Origin: Brevibacillus brevis
GTDB taxonomy: Bacteria; Bacillota; Bacilli; Brevibacillales; Brevibacillaceae
Assembly: GCF_900637055.1 (NCBI RefSeq)
Contig: NZ_LR134338.1
Span: 4,739,001-4,803,000 of the forward strand
DNA: 64,000 nt
Direction: 5' to 3'
The translations under genes were made by a program, and so were the position numbers. The notes below the pieces were generated by a model that was not told where the DNA came from, made no database searches, and worked only from the letters and a program-made list of their open reading frames with translations. Shown here piece by piece: positions 35,505-43,349 of the stretch (the first letter of the stretch is position 1; every line of letters begins with the position of its first letter).

Positions 35505-35660
35505 TGGCTGTTGTGGTCGGGTGAAGCCCTGCCACATGTTTTCCAGTCGCCTGTTTGAAGCGCTCCCGCCATTTATTCCGAAGCGGACAGTCAATCCCCC
35601 TTGCGGGGCGGAGGCCGAAGCGCAGACTGGAAATTCGCTTCTTCCCCCCACTAGAGCCAC
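35505..35660. repeat. Short type-B-like repeat with the shared terminal inverted repeats
   Basis: Starts TGGCTGTTGTGG and ends CCACTAGAGCCAC, the terminal pair seen on the larger composites. Inside are TTTTCCAGTC and GACTGGAAA arms and the type-B right half (GAAGCGGACAGTC...GGGGCGGAGGCCGAAGCGCAGACTGGAAA). It lies between phoP and the citZ-icd-mdh terminator; the rest of this 430-bp gap (35283-35504) shows nothing definite apart from the expected phoP promoter region. Confidence 0.65.
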
Positions 35661-35672
35661 TTTGACAAGAAA

Positions 35673-35700
35673 AAGACGCCTTCCCAAAGAAAGGCGTCTT
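35673..35700 (-). terminator. Terminator of citZ-icd-mdh
   Basis: Stem AAGACGCCTT/AAGGCGTCTT followed by a T run on the minus strand, 13 bp after the mdh stop. Confidence 0.88.
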
Positions 35701-35713
35701 ACATGTATTGATC

Positions 35714-36652
35714 TTATTTCAAAACAGCCATTACGCTGCGTACGGAGTCAGCAGATTTGTCGAGCGCTGCTTTCTCTTCGGCAGTCAGATCCAATTCGAT
35801 CACTTTTTCGATCCCGTTTGCGCCGAGCAGAGTCGGTACACCCAGGTAGAGATCGTTGTAGCCGTACTCTCCTTGCAGAAGAGCGATGGATGGCAGAATG
35901 CGTTTTTTGTCCTTGATGATGGCTTCAGCCATTTGTACCAAGGAAGCCGCAGGTGCATAGTAAGCGGAACCGTTCCCCAGCAGGTTTACGATCTCGCCGC
36001 CGCCCTTGCGGGTACGCTCTACGATCGCATCCAGACGGTCTTTCGGGATTAATTTTTCCAATGGGATACCACCAGCATAAGAGTAGCGAACCAATGGAAC
36101 CATGTCATCACCGTGACCACCCAAAACGAAACCCGTTACGTCTTCTACAGATACGTTCAACTCCATAGCCACGAAGGTACGGAAACGAGCTGTATCCAGA
36201 ACGCCGGATTGACCGATTACGCGCTCTTTTGGAAAGCCGGACGTTTTGAAGAAGGTGTACGTCATCGCATCAACTGGGTTGGACAGTACGAGCACGATAG
36301 AGTTAGGTGCATATGTTTTTACTTGCTCTGCAACAGATTTCATAATACCAGCATTGGTGTTAACCAGGTCATCGCGGGACATGCCAGGCTTGCGGGCAAT
36401 ACCTGCTGTGATGATGACGAGATCAGCATCTTTGATGTCTTCATAGTTCGCAGTACCTGTGATGTTTGCATCAAAGCCTAATACTGGCGAGGATTCCATC
36501 ATATCGAGCGCTTTACCTTTTGTTGGGTTTTCCAGTTGCGGAATGTCAACCAATACTACGTCGCCCAGCTCTTTTTGCCCCAAAATGAATGCAGTTGTTG
36601 CACCAGTGAAGCCACTACCGATAACAGCGATTTTTTTACGGTTGAATGCCAT
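35714..36652 (-). CDS. mdh: Malate dehydrogenase (NAD, LDH-like type)
   Basis: Oxidises malate to oxaloacetate in the TCA cycle. 312 residues with the Rossmann glycine motif ([14 protein letters not shown]), the catalytic Asp-Arg region [14 protein letters not shown], catalytic His in [14 protein letters not shown] and substrate Arg residues in [13 protein letters not shown]. The typical Bacillus LDH-like MDH. TGGAGGGG precedes the ATG. Last gene of citZ-icd-mdh. Confidence 0.96.
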   Translation of the reverse strand: MAFNRKKIAVIGSGFTGATTAFILGQKELGDVVLVDIPQLENPTKGKALDMMESSPVLGFDANITGTANYEDIKDADLVIITAGIARKPGMSRDDLVNTNAGIMKSVAEQVKTYAPNSIVLVLSNPVDAMTYTFFKTSGFPKERVIGQSGVLDTARFRTFVAMELNVSVEDVTGFVLGGHGDDMVPLVRYSYAGGIPLEKLIPKDRLDAIVERTRKGGGEIVNLLGNGSAYYAPAASLVQMAEAIIKDKKRILPSIALLQGEYGYNDLYLGVPTLLGANGIEKVIELDLTAEEKAALDKSADSVRSVMAVLK

Positions 36653-36704
36653 GAACTATTCCCCTCCAAAAATGTAAGTGTAAAAATTTGTACCCAAATC
36701 TATC

Positions 36705-37988
36705 TTACATGTTTTGAATCAGAGCGTCAGCAAACTCGGAGCATTTCAGTTCTTGTGCGCCTTCCATCAGACGAGCGAAATCGTATGTTACAGTTTTCGC
36801 GGAGATGGTTTTTTCCATGGAGTTGATGATCAAATCAGCTGCTTCGTTCCAGCCCAGGTGACGCAGCATCATTTCTCCGGACAGGATCACGGAGGATGGG
36901 TTTACTTTGTCCAGACCAGCGTATTTCGGAGCTGTACCATGAGTTGCTTCGAAGATCGCATGACCAGTCAGGTAGTTAACGTTTGCACCTGGAGCGATAC
37001 CGATACCGCCTACTTGTGCAGCCAGAGCGTCGGAGATGTAGTCACCATTCAGGTTGAGGGTTGCTACTACATCGTACTCAGCTGGACGAGTCAGGATTTG
37101 TTGCAGGAACGCGTCAGCGATAACATCTTTTACGATGATTTTGCCAGCTGCTTCTGCTTCTTTTTGAGCTTTGTCAGCGTCGCCGCCTTCAGCTTTGATG
37201 CGATCGTATTGTGCCCAAGTGAATACTTTGTCGCCGTATTCTGCTTCAGCCACTGCATATCCCCAAGTTTTGAACGCACCTTCCGTAAACTTCATGATGT
37301 TACCTTTGTGTACGAGGGTAACAGATTTGCGGTTGTTGTCGATCGCGTAGTTGATCGCTGCACGAACCAGACGCTCTGTACCGTCTTTGGAAACAGGCTT
37401 GATACCGATACCAGAAGTTTCTGGGAAGCGGATTTTCTTGACGCCCATTTCGTTTTGCAGGAAGTCGATTACTTTTTTCACTTCTGGAGTACCTTCAGCC
37501 CACTCTACACCAGCGTAGATGTCTTCAGTGTTCTCGCGGAAGATTACCATATCAGTCAATTCAGGTTGTTTCACTGGAGATGGAACGCCATCGAAGTATT
37601 GAACAGGACGTACGCAAGCATACAGATCCAGCTCTTGACGCAGTGCTACGTTGATAGAACGGATACCGCCGCCTACTGGTGTAGTCAGAGGACCTTTGAT
37701 TGCGATCAGGTATTCACGAACAGCAGTCAGCGTATCTTCTGGCAGCCACTCGCTGTATTGGTTGAAGGATTTTTCACCTGCGAATACTTCGAACCAAGCG
37801 ATTTTCTTCTCGCCTTTGTAAGCTTTTTCTACAGCTGCATCCAGAACGCGAACGGAAGCTTTCCAAATGTCAGGGCCAGTACCGTCACCCTCGATGAAAG
37901 GAATGATCGGATTGTTTGGAACTACCAGTTTACCGTTATCCACAGTAATTTTTTCGCCTACAGTTGGTTGCGTCAGGTTTTTAAACAC
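36705..37988 (-). CDS. icd: Isocitrate dehydrogenase (NADP)
   Basis: Oxidative decarboxylation of isocitrate to 2-oxoglutarate. Residues include the substrate and phosphorylation-site region ([26 protein letters not shown]), [15 protein letters not shown], the metal-binding Asp residues around [18 protein letters not shown], and the NADP-specifying segment [16 protein letters not shown] chose GTG 37988 ([14 protein letters not shown]) because GGAGGG lies at proper spacing, giving about 427 residues; a longer upstream frame runs through the leader. It sits between citZ and mdh as in other Bacillales. Confidence 0.95.
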   Translation of the reverse strand: MFKNLTQPTVGEKITVDNGKLVVPNNPIIPFIEGDGTGPDIWKASVRVLDAAVEKAYKGEKKIAWFEVFAGEKSFNQYSEWLPEDTLTAVREYLIAIKGPLTTPVGGGIRSINVALRQELDLYACVRPVQYFDGVPSPVKQPELTDMVIFRENTEDIYAGVEWAEGTPEVKKVIDFLQNEMGVKKIRFPETSGIGIKPVSKDGTERLVRAAINYAIDNNRKSVTLVHKGNIMKFTEGAFKTWGYAVAEAEYGDKVFTWAQYDRIKAEGGDADKAQKEAEAAGKIIVKDVIADAFLQQILTRPAEYDVVATLNLNGDYISDALAAQVGGIGIAPGANVNYLTGHAIFEATHGTAPKYAGLDKVNPSSVILSGEMMLRHLGWNEAADLIINSMEKTISAKTVTYDFARLMEGAQELKCSEFADALIQNM

Positions 37989-38026
37989 AAAAAATCCCTC
38001 CAGTGTTATATATATTTGGTGATTAT

Positions 38027-38074
38027 GAATATTTCCAGACGTAGGAGAACTACCACTCACTTGTGGTAGTTCTC
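38027..38074. repeat. Type-B repeat fragment plus hairpin in the citZ-icd gap
   Basis: GAATATTTCCAGACGTAG (38027-38044) is identical to the left arm of type B elements. A 12-bp perfect hairpin GAGAACTACCAC/GTGGTAGTTCTC (38045-38074) follows directly. The right side of the gap (to about 38137) ends in a loosely related GAAAATAGCGAATTC. This looks like a decayed element in the icd leader that could act as a processing or attenuation hairpin. Confidence 0.55.
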
Positions 38075-38141
38075 AAGCTTGCGCTCAGGAGCGATCAGCT
38101 TGGCTGACCACCTGCCCTCCACGCTCGAAAATAGCGAATTC

Positions 38142-39254
38142 TTAGCGGCGGTCAATTGGAACGTAGTGTTGGTTGACCGGACCGGTGTAATCCGCGCGAG
38201 GACGGATCAGACGATTATTTTCATACTGTTCCATGACATGTGCTGTCCAACCGGACATACGGCTGATAGCAAAGATCGGTGTGAACAGGTCCGTTTCGAG
38301 GCCGAGAGAAATGTAAACAGATGCGGAGTAGAAGTCAACGTTTGGCTTCAATCCTTTTTCACCGGAAATCATTTCATCGATCTTCACAGACATCTCAAAC
38401 AGCTCAGGGCGACCGATTTGGGCGGTCAGTGCTTTGGACATTTCTTTCAGCCATTTCGCACGTGGGTCACCGTCTTTGTATACACGGTGTCCGAAGCCCA
38501 TGATTTTTTCCTTGTTATCCAGCTTGGTGCGGATGTAGGATTCTACGTTAGCCATACCGCCAATTTCGTTAAGCATCTTCGCTACTGCTTCATTGGCGCC
38601 GCCATGCAGAGGGCCTTTGAGCGTACCGATTGCAGACACGATACCGGAATAAATATCAGTCAAGGTCGCAACAGTTACGCGAGCAGAGAATGTAGATGCA
38701 TTAAACTCATGGTCAGCATGCAGGATCAGAGCAACGTCAAACGCTTTTACTGCCGTTTCTGTTGGCTCTTGGCCTGTGAGCATGTAGAGGAAGTTTTGTG
38801 CAATCGTGAAATCTGCACGTGGAGCTACTGGCTCCAGACCTTTACGCATACGCTCGTAAGCAGCGATCAAGGTAGGAGTTTGTGCCATCAGACGGATAGA
38901 TTTCCGATAGTTGGCTTCTGGAGACATATCTTGCGCTTCTGTGTCGTAGAGCGCTAGCGAAGAGACAGCTGTGCGCAACGCCGCCATTGGGTGCACGCCT
39001 TTTGGATAGTGGCGAATGCTTTCCAGCACTTCTTGAGCCACTGCTGCATTTTCACCCAATTGTTTTTTCAAAGCGTCTAGCTGATCACGCTTCGGTAACG
39101 CTCCATGCCAGAGCAAATATACAACCTCTTCAAAAGTTGCATGTTCTGCCAGCTCATCGATGTTGATCCCGCCATAGCAAAGAACCCCATCGACGATCGA
39201 ACAGATGGATGATTGAGCGGCAACAACGCCTTCAAGTCCACGAGTAGTTGTCAT
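38142..39254 (-). CDS. citZ: Citrate synthase
   Basis: Condenses acetyl-CoA with oxaloacetate. 370 residues with the catalytic residues in LILHADHEFNASTF (His), MGFGHRVYKDGDPRA (His and Arg) and PNVDFYSASVYISLGL (Asp). Size and sequence style match B. subtilis CitZ rather than the minor CitA. First gene of citZ-icd-mdh. Confidence 0.96.
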   Translation of the reverse strand: MTTTRGLEGVVAAQSSICSIVDGVLCYGGINIDELAEHATFEEVVYLLWHGALPKRDQLDALKKQLGENAAVAQEVLESIRHYPKGVHPMAALRTAVSSLALYDTEAQDMSPEANYRKSIRLMAQTPTLIAAYERMRKGLEPVAPRADFTIAQNFLYMLTGQEPTETAVKAFDVALILHADHEFNASTFSARVTVATLTDIYSGIVSAIGTLKGPLHGGANEAVAKMLNEIGGMANVESYIRTKLDNKEKIMGFGHRVYKDGDPRAKWLKEMSKALTAQIGRPELFEMSVKIDEMISGEKGLKPNVDFYSASVYISLGLETDLFTPIFAISRMSGWTAHVMEQYENNRLIRPRADYTGPVNQHYVPIDRR

Positions 39255-39511
39255 AGAACTCCCTCTCCTTTTCCACTCAAGTAGTAGTACTTATCTAGTC
39301 TTCGCTTGTCCGCCATGACTGATAAACGACCTGATCCCGTTCAAAAAGGCGACTTTTTGAACAACCTATCTATGAAATTATAAGCAGCGGTTTCTTTCAT
39401 CCACCACTCTTGACAGGGAATGTATCCACGCAAATCCTCACAAGGCCATACATGAAAATGACGCTCGTGAAAGGGGAGAGGCGAGAGAAAAGAATCCACT
39501 AAGACGACCCA

Positions 39512-39540
39512 ATTATAAAAGATTATTGCGATTTTGTGAA
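39512..39540 (-). promoter_or_regulatory. Candidate citZ promoter
   Basis: On the minus strand TTCACA (39540-39535), a 17-bp spacer and a perfect TATAAT (39517-39512), about 260 bp upstream of citZ. This implies a long leader; I did not find a clear CcpC operator pair. The rest of the 39255-39678 gap holds nothing else I can name except the ytvI promoter. Confidence 0.5.
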
Positions 39541-39598
39541 TAAGGTTGGCGAAAAAATGTTTCGAAGGGTGAAACGGAGTTTTGTTTTTTCGCGATTC

Positions 39599-39628
39599 TT
39601 GCTCCACCTATCAGGCATGCTGCATAAT
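39599..39628 (+). promoter_or_regulatory. Candidate ytvI promoter
   Basis: TTGCTC, an 18-bp spacer and CATAAT, 50 bp upstream of the ytvI start. Confidence 0.45.
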
Positions 39629-39678
39629 AGAAACATCAGTATTTTGTTCGCACCTTCGCGGCGGAAAGGAGAAATCGT

Positions 39679-40809
39679 TTGAATCAGGAAAACTGGGTAG
39701 AGCGCCTCTTTCAAATCATTCGATTGTTATGGGTTTGCCTGCTTGTCTATGTAGGGATTTGGGTATTCCAACATGCAACACCCTTACTGTACCCATTTAT
39801 AATCGCTTTAATCATTGCGCTCATCATCAACAAGCCAGTCACGTTTATGACCAGAAAGTTCAGGATTCCACGCTGGCTTTCCGTCATTATCGCGCTCTTG
39901 GTTTTGATGCTGCTCGCTGGTGGAGTGGTCACACTGATTATCACGGAAACGGTCGTGGAAATCGGAGAGTTGGCCAAACGCTTGCCAGTCGTTGCACAGG
40001 AACTGGCCCATTATTTGCAAACTACGATTTCTCAAGACTTTTTAATGGGGCTGTACAATCAGATTCAGTGGTTTTATGATCAGCTTGATCAAGGATATCA
40101 AGAAAAGCTCGCCAGTACGGTAGGCAGCGCGATCTCGACCATCACGAATGTCGGACAGGACTTGATCGTCAAATTCCTGGATGGATTGAAAAATCTGCTT
40201 GTCTCACTCCCAAATATGGCGACAGTTTCCGTCATTTCCATCATGGGCGCCTTCTTTATCTCCAAAGATTTTGCACTTTGGGAAGCACGGGCTCGCCGTC
40301 TTTTGCCAAAAGGAGTTAACAGCCGTCTCGATCAAATTTTTATCGATTTGCGCAATGCCTTGTTCGGATTCGTCAAGGCACAGCTTACTCTCATCTCCTT
40401 AACCGCTGCCATCGTGATTATTGGTCTGTTGTTCATGCGTGTGGAATACGCGATTACGATTGGCTTGATCACGGGCTTGGTCGATCTCTTGCCTTATCTT
40501 GGCACAGGAACCGTCTTCGTCCCTTGGATCATCTACATGTTTTTCAAAGGCAATTACGGGATGGTCATCGGCTTGTCCATTTTGTACGGGATCGTTTTGA
40601 TTTTCCGTCAAATTATTGAGCCAAAAGTTGTTGCAGAAAACGTCGGTCTCGACCCGCTCCTCACGCTGGTCGCACTGTTTGTCGGCCTCCAGCTGTTCGG
40701 ATTCCTGGGCTTGATTATCGGACCTGTTTCCCTCGTCATGATCAATGCTCTGGTAAAAGCCAACGTCTTTGTCGATGTATGGGGCTACATTCGCGGGAAG
40801 AAAACCTGA
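39679..40809 (+). CDS. ytvI: YtvI-type membrane protein (AI-2E transporter family)
   Basis: 376 residues with about eight membrane helices and the AI-2E/YdiK family pattern: N-terminal helices (about 13-90), a soluble helical segment (about 100-200), then C-terminal helices with GLITGLVDLLPYLGTGTVFVPW and IIEPKVVAENVGLDPLLTLVALFVGLQLFGFLGLIIGP. B. subtilis YtvI, encoded near citZ and fxsA, is annotated as a sporulation integral membrane protein; its function is unclear. TTG start at 39679 is supported by AAAGGAGA at ideal spacing. Confidence 0.85.
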   Translation: MNQENWVERLFQIIRLLWVCLLVYVGIWVFQHATPLLYPFIIALIIALIINKPVTFMTRKFRIPRWLSVIIALLVLMLLAGGVVTLIITETVVEIGELAKRLPVVAQELAHYLQTTISQDFLMGLYNQIQWFYDQLDQGYQEKLASTVGSAISTITNVGQDLIVKFLDGLKNLLVSLPNMATVSVISIMGAFFISKDFALWEARARRLLPKGVNSRLDQIFIDLRNALFGFVKAQLTLISLTAAIVIIGLLFMRVEYAITIGLITGLVDLLPYLGTGTVFVPWIIYMFFKGNYGMVIGLSILYGIVLIFRQIIEPKVVAENVGLDPLLTLVALFVGLQLFGFLGLIIGPVSLVMINALVKANVFVDVWGYIRGKKT

Positions 40810-40820
40810 CCCAACGTAAA

Positions 40821-40870
40821 AAGAACCGCTTGCGAGCAGCTTGTCACACAGCTCGAAGCGGTTCTTTTTT
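40821..40870. terminator. Terminator between ytvI and fxsA
   Basis: Stem AAGAACCGCTT/AAGCGGTTCTT followed by a T run on the plus strand, with A-rich flank usable on the other strand; lies between convergent genes. Confidence 0.85.
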
Positions 40871-40886
40871 ATTGAGAAAATCTGTA

Positions 40887-41282
40887 CTAACGGCGAAAAA
40901 ACAATTGAACACGACCGGACGAAATGAGGTTCCACAGCCAGCGCTTCAACAGATGACGGATAATCATCCGTGTGTACGGGATGAGGAAGACCAGTCCGAT
41001 CACATCCGTGACGAATCCAGGCAACAAGAGCAAAATGCCACCGATCAAAATCAAAACACCATCGATGAGCGAATCCGTAGGCATTTGCCCACGCCCCAGC
41101 TGGTGTTGGACCATACGGAATACTTGCATGCCCTGCTGCCTAGCAAGCCAAGCTCCCAAAATCCCCGTGAGAATGACGAGCACGACCGTATTCCAGCCGC
41201 CAATCCATGACCCAATGGTAATAAGCCCCCAAAGCTCTAATCCAAACGCAACGACAAACAGAATGGCAAAAAAGCGGAACAT
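40887..41282 (-). CDS. fxsA: FxsA-family membrane protein
   Basis: 131 residues with about three to four helices in the FxsA pattern: VAFGLELWGLITIGSWIGGWNTVVLVILTGILGAWLARQQG and SLIDGVLILIGGILLLLPGFVTDVIGLVFLIP. In E. coli FxsA relieves F-plasmid exclusion of phage T7; the normal role is unknown. It follows the thioesterase gene with 2 bp between stop and start, so the two are cotranscribed. Confidence 0.9.
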   Translation of the reverse strand: MFRFFAILFVVAFGLELWGLITIGSWIGGWNTVVLVILTGILGAWLARQQGMQVFRMVQHQLGRGQMPTDSLIDGVLILIGGILLLLPGFVTDVIGLVFLIPYTRMIIRHLLKRWLWNLISSGRVQLFFRR

Positions 41283-41284
41283 GC

Positions 41285-41716
41285 CTATTCCCCTCCTTTA
41301 TGCTGGGAGTCCAACCAATCGTATATGTCAGGCTCCGCTCGCGACAAGCGAATCGGTCTCAGAGCTGTGTTGGTAAATACATGCATCGTCTCTCCTGAGA
41401 CCAACAGCTGTTGGTCAGACAATCTAACAATCTCGTAGGCAAAAGTGAGACGGACAGGACTGATCTCTTTTACTCTCGTCCGTATTTCTACCTCATCGTC
41501 ATAGCGGGCGGGCTGTTTATAAGAGATGTTGGCATCTGTAACAGGCAGAAGTACGCCTTTTTCCTCCAGCTCACGGTAGGTGATCCCCGCATGGCGGATC
41601 AGCTCTGTTCTTCCTACTTCAAACCAGTTCAAATAATTCGTATGGTAGACCACACCCATCTGATCGGTTTCGCCATAGCGGACGCGCAATCGATGGGAAT
41701 GAATAATGGGAGTCAT
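41285..41716 (-). CDS. YbgC-like acyl-CoA thioesterase (hotdog fold)
   Basis: 143 residues with the 4-hydroxybenzoyl-CoA thioesterase/YbgC signature RVRYGETDQMGVVYHTNYLNWFEVGRTELIR, containing the catalytic Asp, followed by the hotdog strands (DEVEIRTRVKEISPVRLTFAYEI). These enzymes hydrolyse short acyl-CoAs. Cotranscribed with fxsA. The substrate is not predictable. Confidence 0.9.
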   Translation of the reverse strand: MTPIIHSHRLRVRYGETDQMGVVYHTNYLNWFEVGRTELIRHAGITYRELEEKGVLLPVTDANISYKQPARYDDEVEIRTRVKEISPVRLTFAYEIVRLSDQQLLVSGETMHVFTNTALRPIRLSRAEPDIYDWLDSQHKGGE

Positions 41717-41784
41717 TTTGGATCGCTCCTTTCTCTATAGAATGATTGTACCATAGACCCTGTACGTGGCTGTAGTGGTGGGGA

Positions 41785-42236
41785 GGAAACAGGAGAAAAC
41801 GCTCAGCTTCTAGGGCCACCCCCTGGGGGATTGACTGTACGACTCCATGCAAAAAGCGAAACCGCGTCCAAAGTAGTCCATTCATGATGTGTTTCAGAGG
41901 TGGACGCTTAAGAGCGTGTTTCGCTTTTTGCATTCCGTCTCGGTCGGTGTCCCTAAGATCTTCGCTTATTTCTCCTGTTTCCTCTACGAGCTTTCCGTGT
42001 TAAACGGGTTTTAAAAGCCTTAAAAGAATGAAGAACGCTAGAGAAGAATATTTCCAGGCGTAGCGACTTGTGGAGTCCAACCGAGTGGAGAAGGGATTCG
42101 CGGGCAAAAGAAACGCAACGTGCCCACGCGACGTAGCGGCTACCACTTTTGCGTTTCCCCGCGAATCCCTTCGGAGCGGGCAGTCTTGACCCCCAGCAGG
42201 ACGGAGCCTGGAGCCTAGACTGGAAATATTCTTCTC
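41785..42236. repeat. Repeat unit 1 of the array (A 41785-41982, B 42041-42236)
   Basis: Type A has arms GGAAACAGGAGAAA/TTTCTCCTGTTTCC. Type B has arms GAGAAGAATATTTCCAG/CTGGAAATATTCTTCTC and inner stem GGGATTCGCGGG/CCCGCGAATCCC, differing from the 29521 copy by a paired T-A to C-G change. Confidence 0.85.
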
Positions 42237-42289
42237 TCCACCGCAGCCACTTACTAAAAACCTTACAGTTGTTGCTGTAGTGCTGGGGA

Positions 42290-42755
42290 GGAAACAGGAG
42301 AAAACGCTCAGCTTCTAGGGCCACCCCCTGTGGGTTTGACTGCCCGGCTCCATGAAAAAAAGCGAAACCCGCGTCCAAAGTCGTCCATTCAGGATGTGTC
42401 TCAGAGGTGGACGCTAAAAGCTTGTTTCTTTTTTTTCATTGCGCCTCGGTCGGTGTCCCTAAGATCTTCGCTTTTTTCTCCTGTTTCCTCTACGAGCTTC
42501 TAGTGTTAGACGGGTTTTTAAATGCCTTAAAAGGTTGAAAAATCACATCTGTCACGGCAGAGAAGAATATTTCCAGACGTAGCGACTTGTGGAGTCCTAC
42601 CGAGCGGAGAAGGGATTCGCGGGCAAAAGAAACGCAACGTGCCCACGCGACGTAGCGGCTACCACTTTTGCGTTTCCCCGCGAATCCCTTCGGAGCGGGC
42701 AGTCTTGACCCCCAGCAGGACGGAGCCTGGAGCCTAGACTGGAAATATTCTTCTC
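42290..42755. repeat. Repeat unit 2 of the array (A 42290-42488, B 42560-42755)
   Basis: The type A copy is the most diverged of the array: the inner stem reads ATGAAAAAAAGCGAAAC against GTTTCTTTTTTTTCAT, so it has lost some pairing near its middle. The type B copy is nearly identical to unit 1. Confidence 0.85.
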
Positions 42756-42808
42756 TCCACCGCAGCCACTTACTAAAAACCTTACAGTTGTTGCTGTAGT
42801 GCTGGGGA

Positions 42809-43273
42809 GGAAACAGGAGAAAACGCTCAGATTCTAGGGCCACCCCCTGGGGGATTGACTGCACGACTCCATGCAAAAAGCGAAACCGCGTCCAAAGTAG
42901 TCCATTCATGATGTGTTTCAGAGGTGGACGCTTAAGAGCGTGTTTCGCTTTTTGCATTCCGTCTCGGTCGGTGTCCCTAAGATCTTCGCTTTTTTCTCCT
43001 GTTTCCTCTACGAGCTTCTAGTGTTAGACGGGTTTTTAAATGCCTTAAAAGATTGAAAAATCACATCTGTCACGGCAGAGAAGAATATTTCCAGGCGTAG
43101 CGACTTGTGGAGTCCAACCTAGCGGAGAAGGGATTCGCGGGCAAAAGAAACGCAACGTGCCCTTGCTACGTAGCGGCTACCACTTTTGCGTTTCCCCGCG
43201 AATCCCTTCGGAGCGGGCAGTCTTGACCCCCAGCAGGACGGAGCCTGGAGCCTAGACTGGAAATATTCTTCTC
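42809..43273. repeat. Repeat unit 3 of the array (A 42809-43006, B 43078-43273)
   Basis: The type A copy keeps both outer and inner stems. The type B copy is nearly identical to unit 1 apart from the loop region. The A-B spacer resembles that of unit 2, suggesting units 2 and 3 arose by tandem duplication. Confidence 0.85.
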
Positions 43274-43295
43274 TCCACTACAGCCACATAAAAAA

Positions 43296-43331
43296 ACAGG
43301 AGCAGACTGTTTTTCCCAGTCTCCCCCTGTC
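43296..43331 (-). terminator. Terminator of nrdJ
   Basis: Stem ACAGG..CAGACTG/CAGTCT..CCTGT with a T7 tail on the minus strand, 19 bp after the nrdJ stop. Confidence 0.82.
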
Positions 43332-43349
43332 TTATATAATTCGGTTCGC

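Larger units (their letters stand above)
41766..43287. repeat. Tandem array of three A+B composite repeats with outer terminal inverted repeats
   Basis: The array begins GTGGCTGTAGTGG and ends CCACTACAGCCAC, a perfect 13-bp outer inverted repeat. Inside are three A+B units at periods of 505 and 519 bp. Junctions between units read CTCTCCACCGCAGCCAC...GTTGCTGTAGTGCTGGGGAGG, that is, a right terminus followed by a left terminus. It fills the gap between the thioesterase gene and the nrdJ terminator. Open frames here recur with the repeat and lack ribosome sites. Confidence 0.88.

Noticed and set aside
36714-38069. Long plus-strand frame antisense to icd
   Set aside because: Mirrors the icd coding sequence exactly and has no ribosome site; same for long frames over the malic enzyme and polA genes.
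41619-42957. Minus-strand open frames in the repeat array beginning MQKAKH (also at 29198-29401 and 58154-58417)
   Set aside because: They recur in each type A copy because they read the inner palindrome, lack ribosome sites and differ by frame breaks; they are by-products of the repeats.
41766-43287. CRISPR array
   Set aside because: The repeats are about 500 bp units with internal palindromes, not short repeats with unique spacers.
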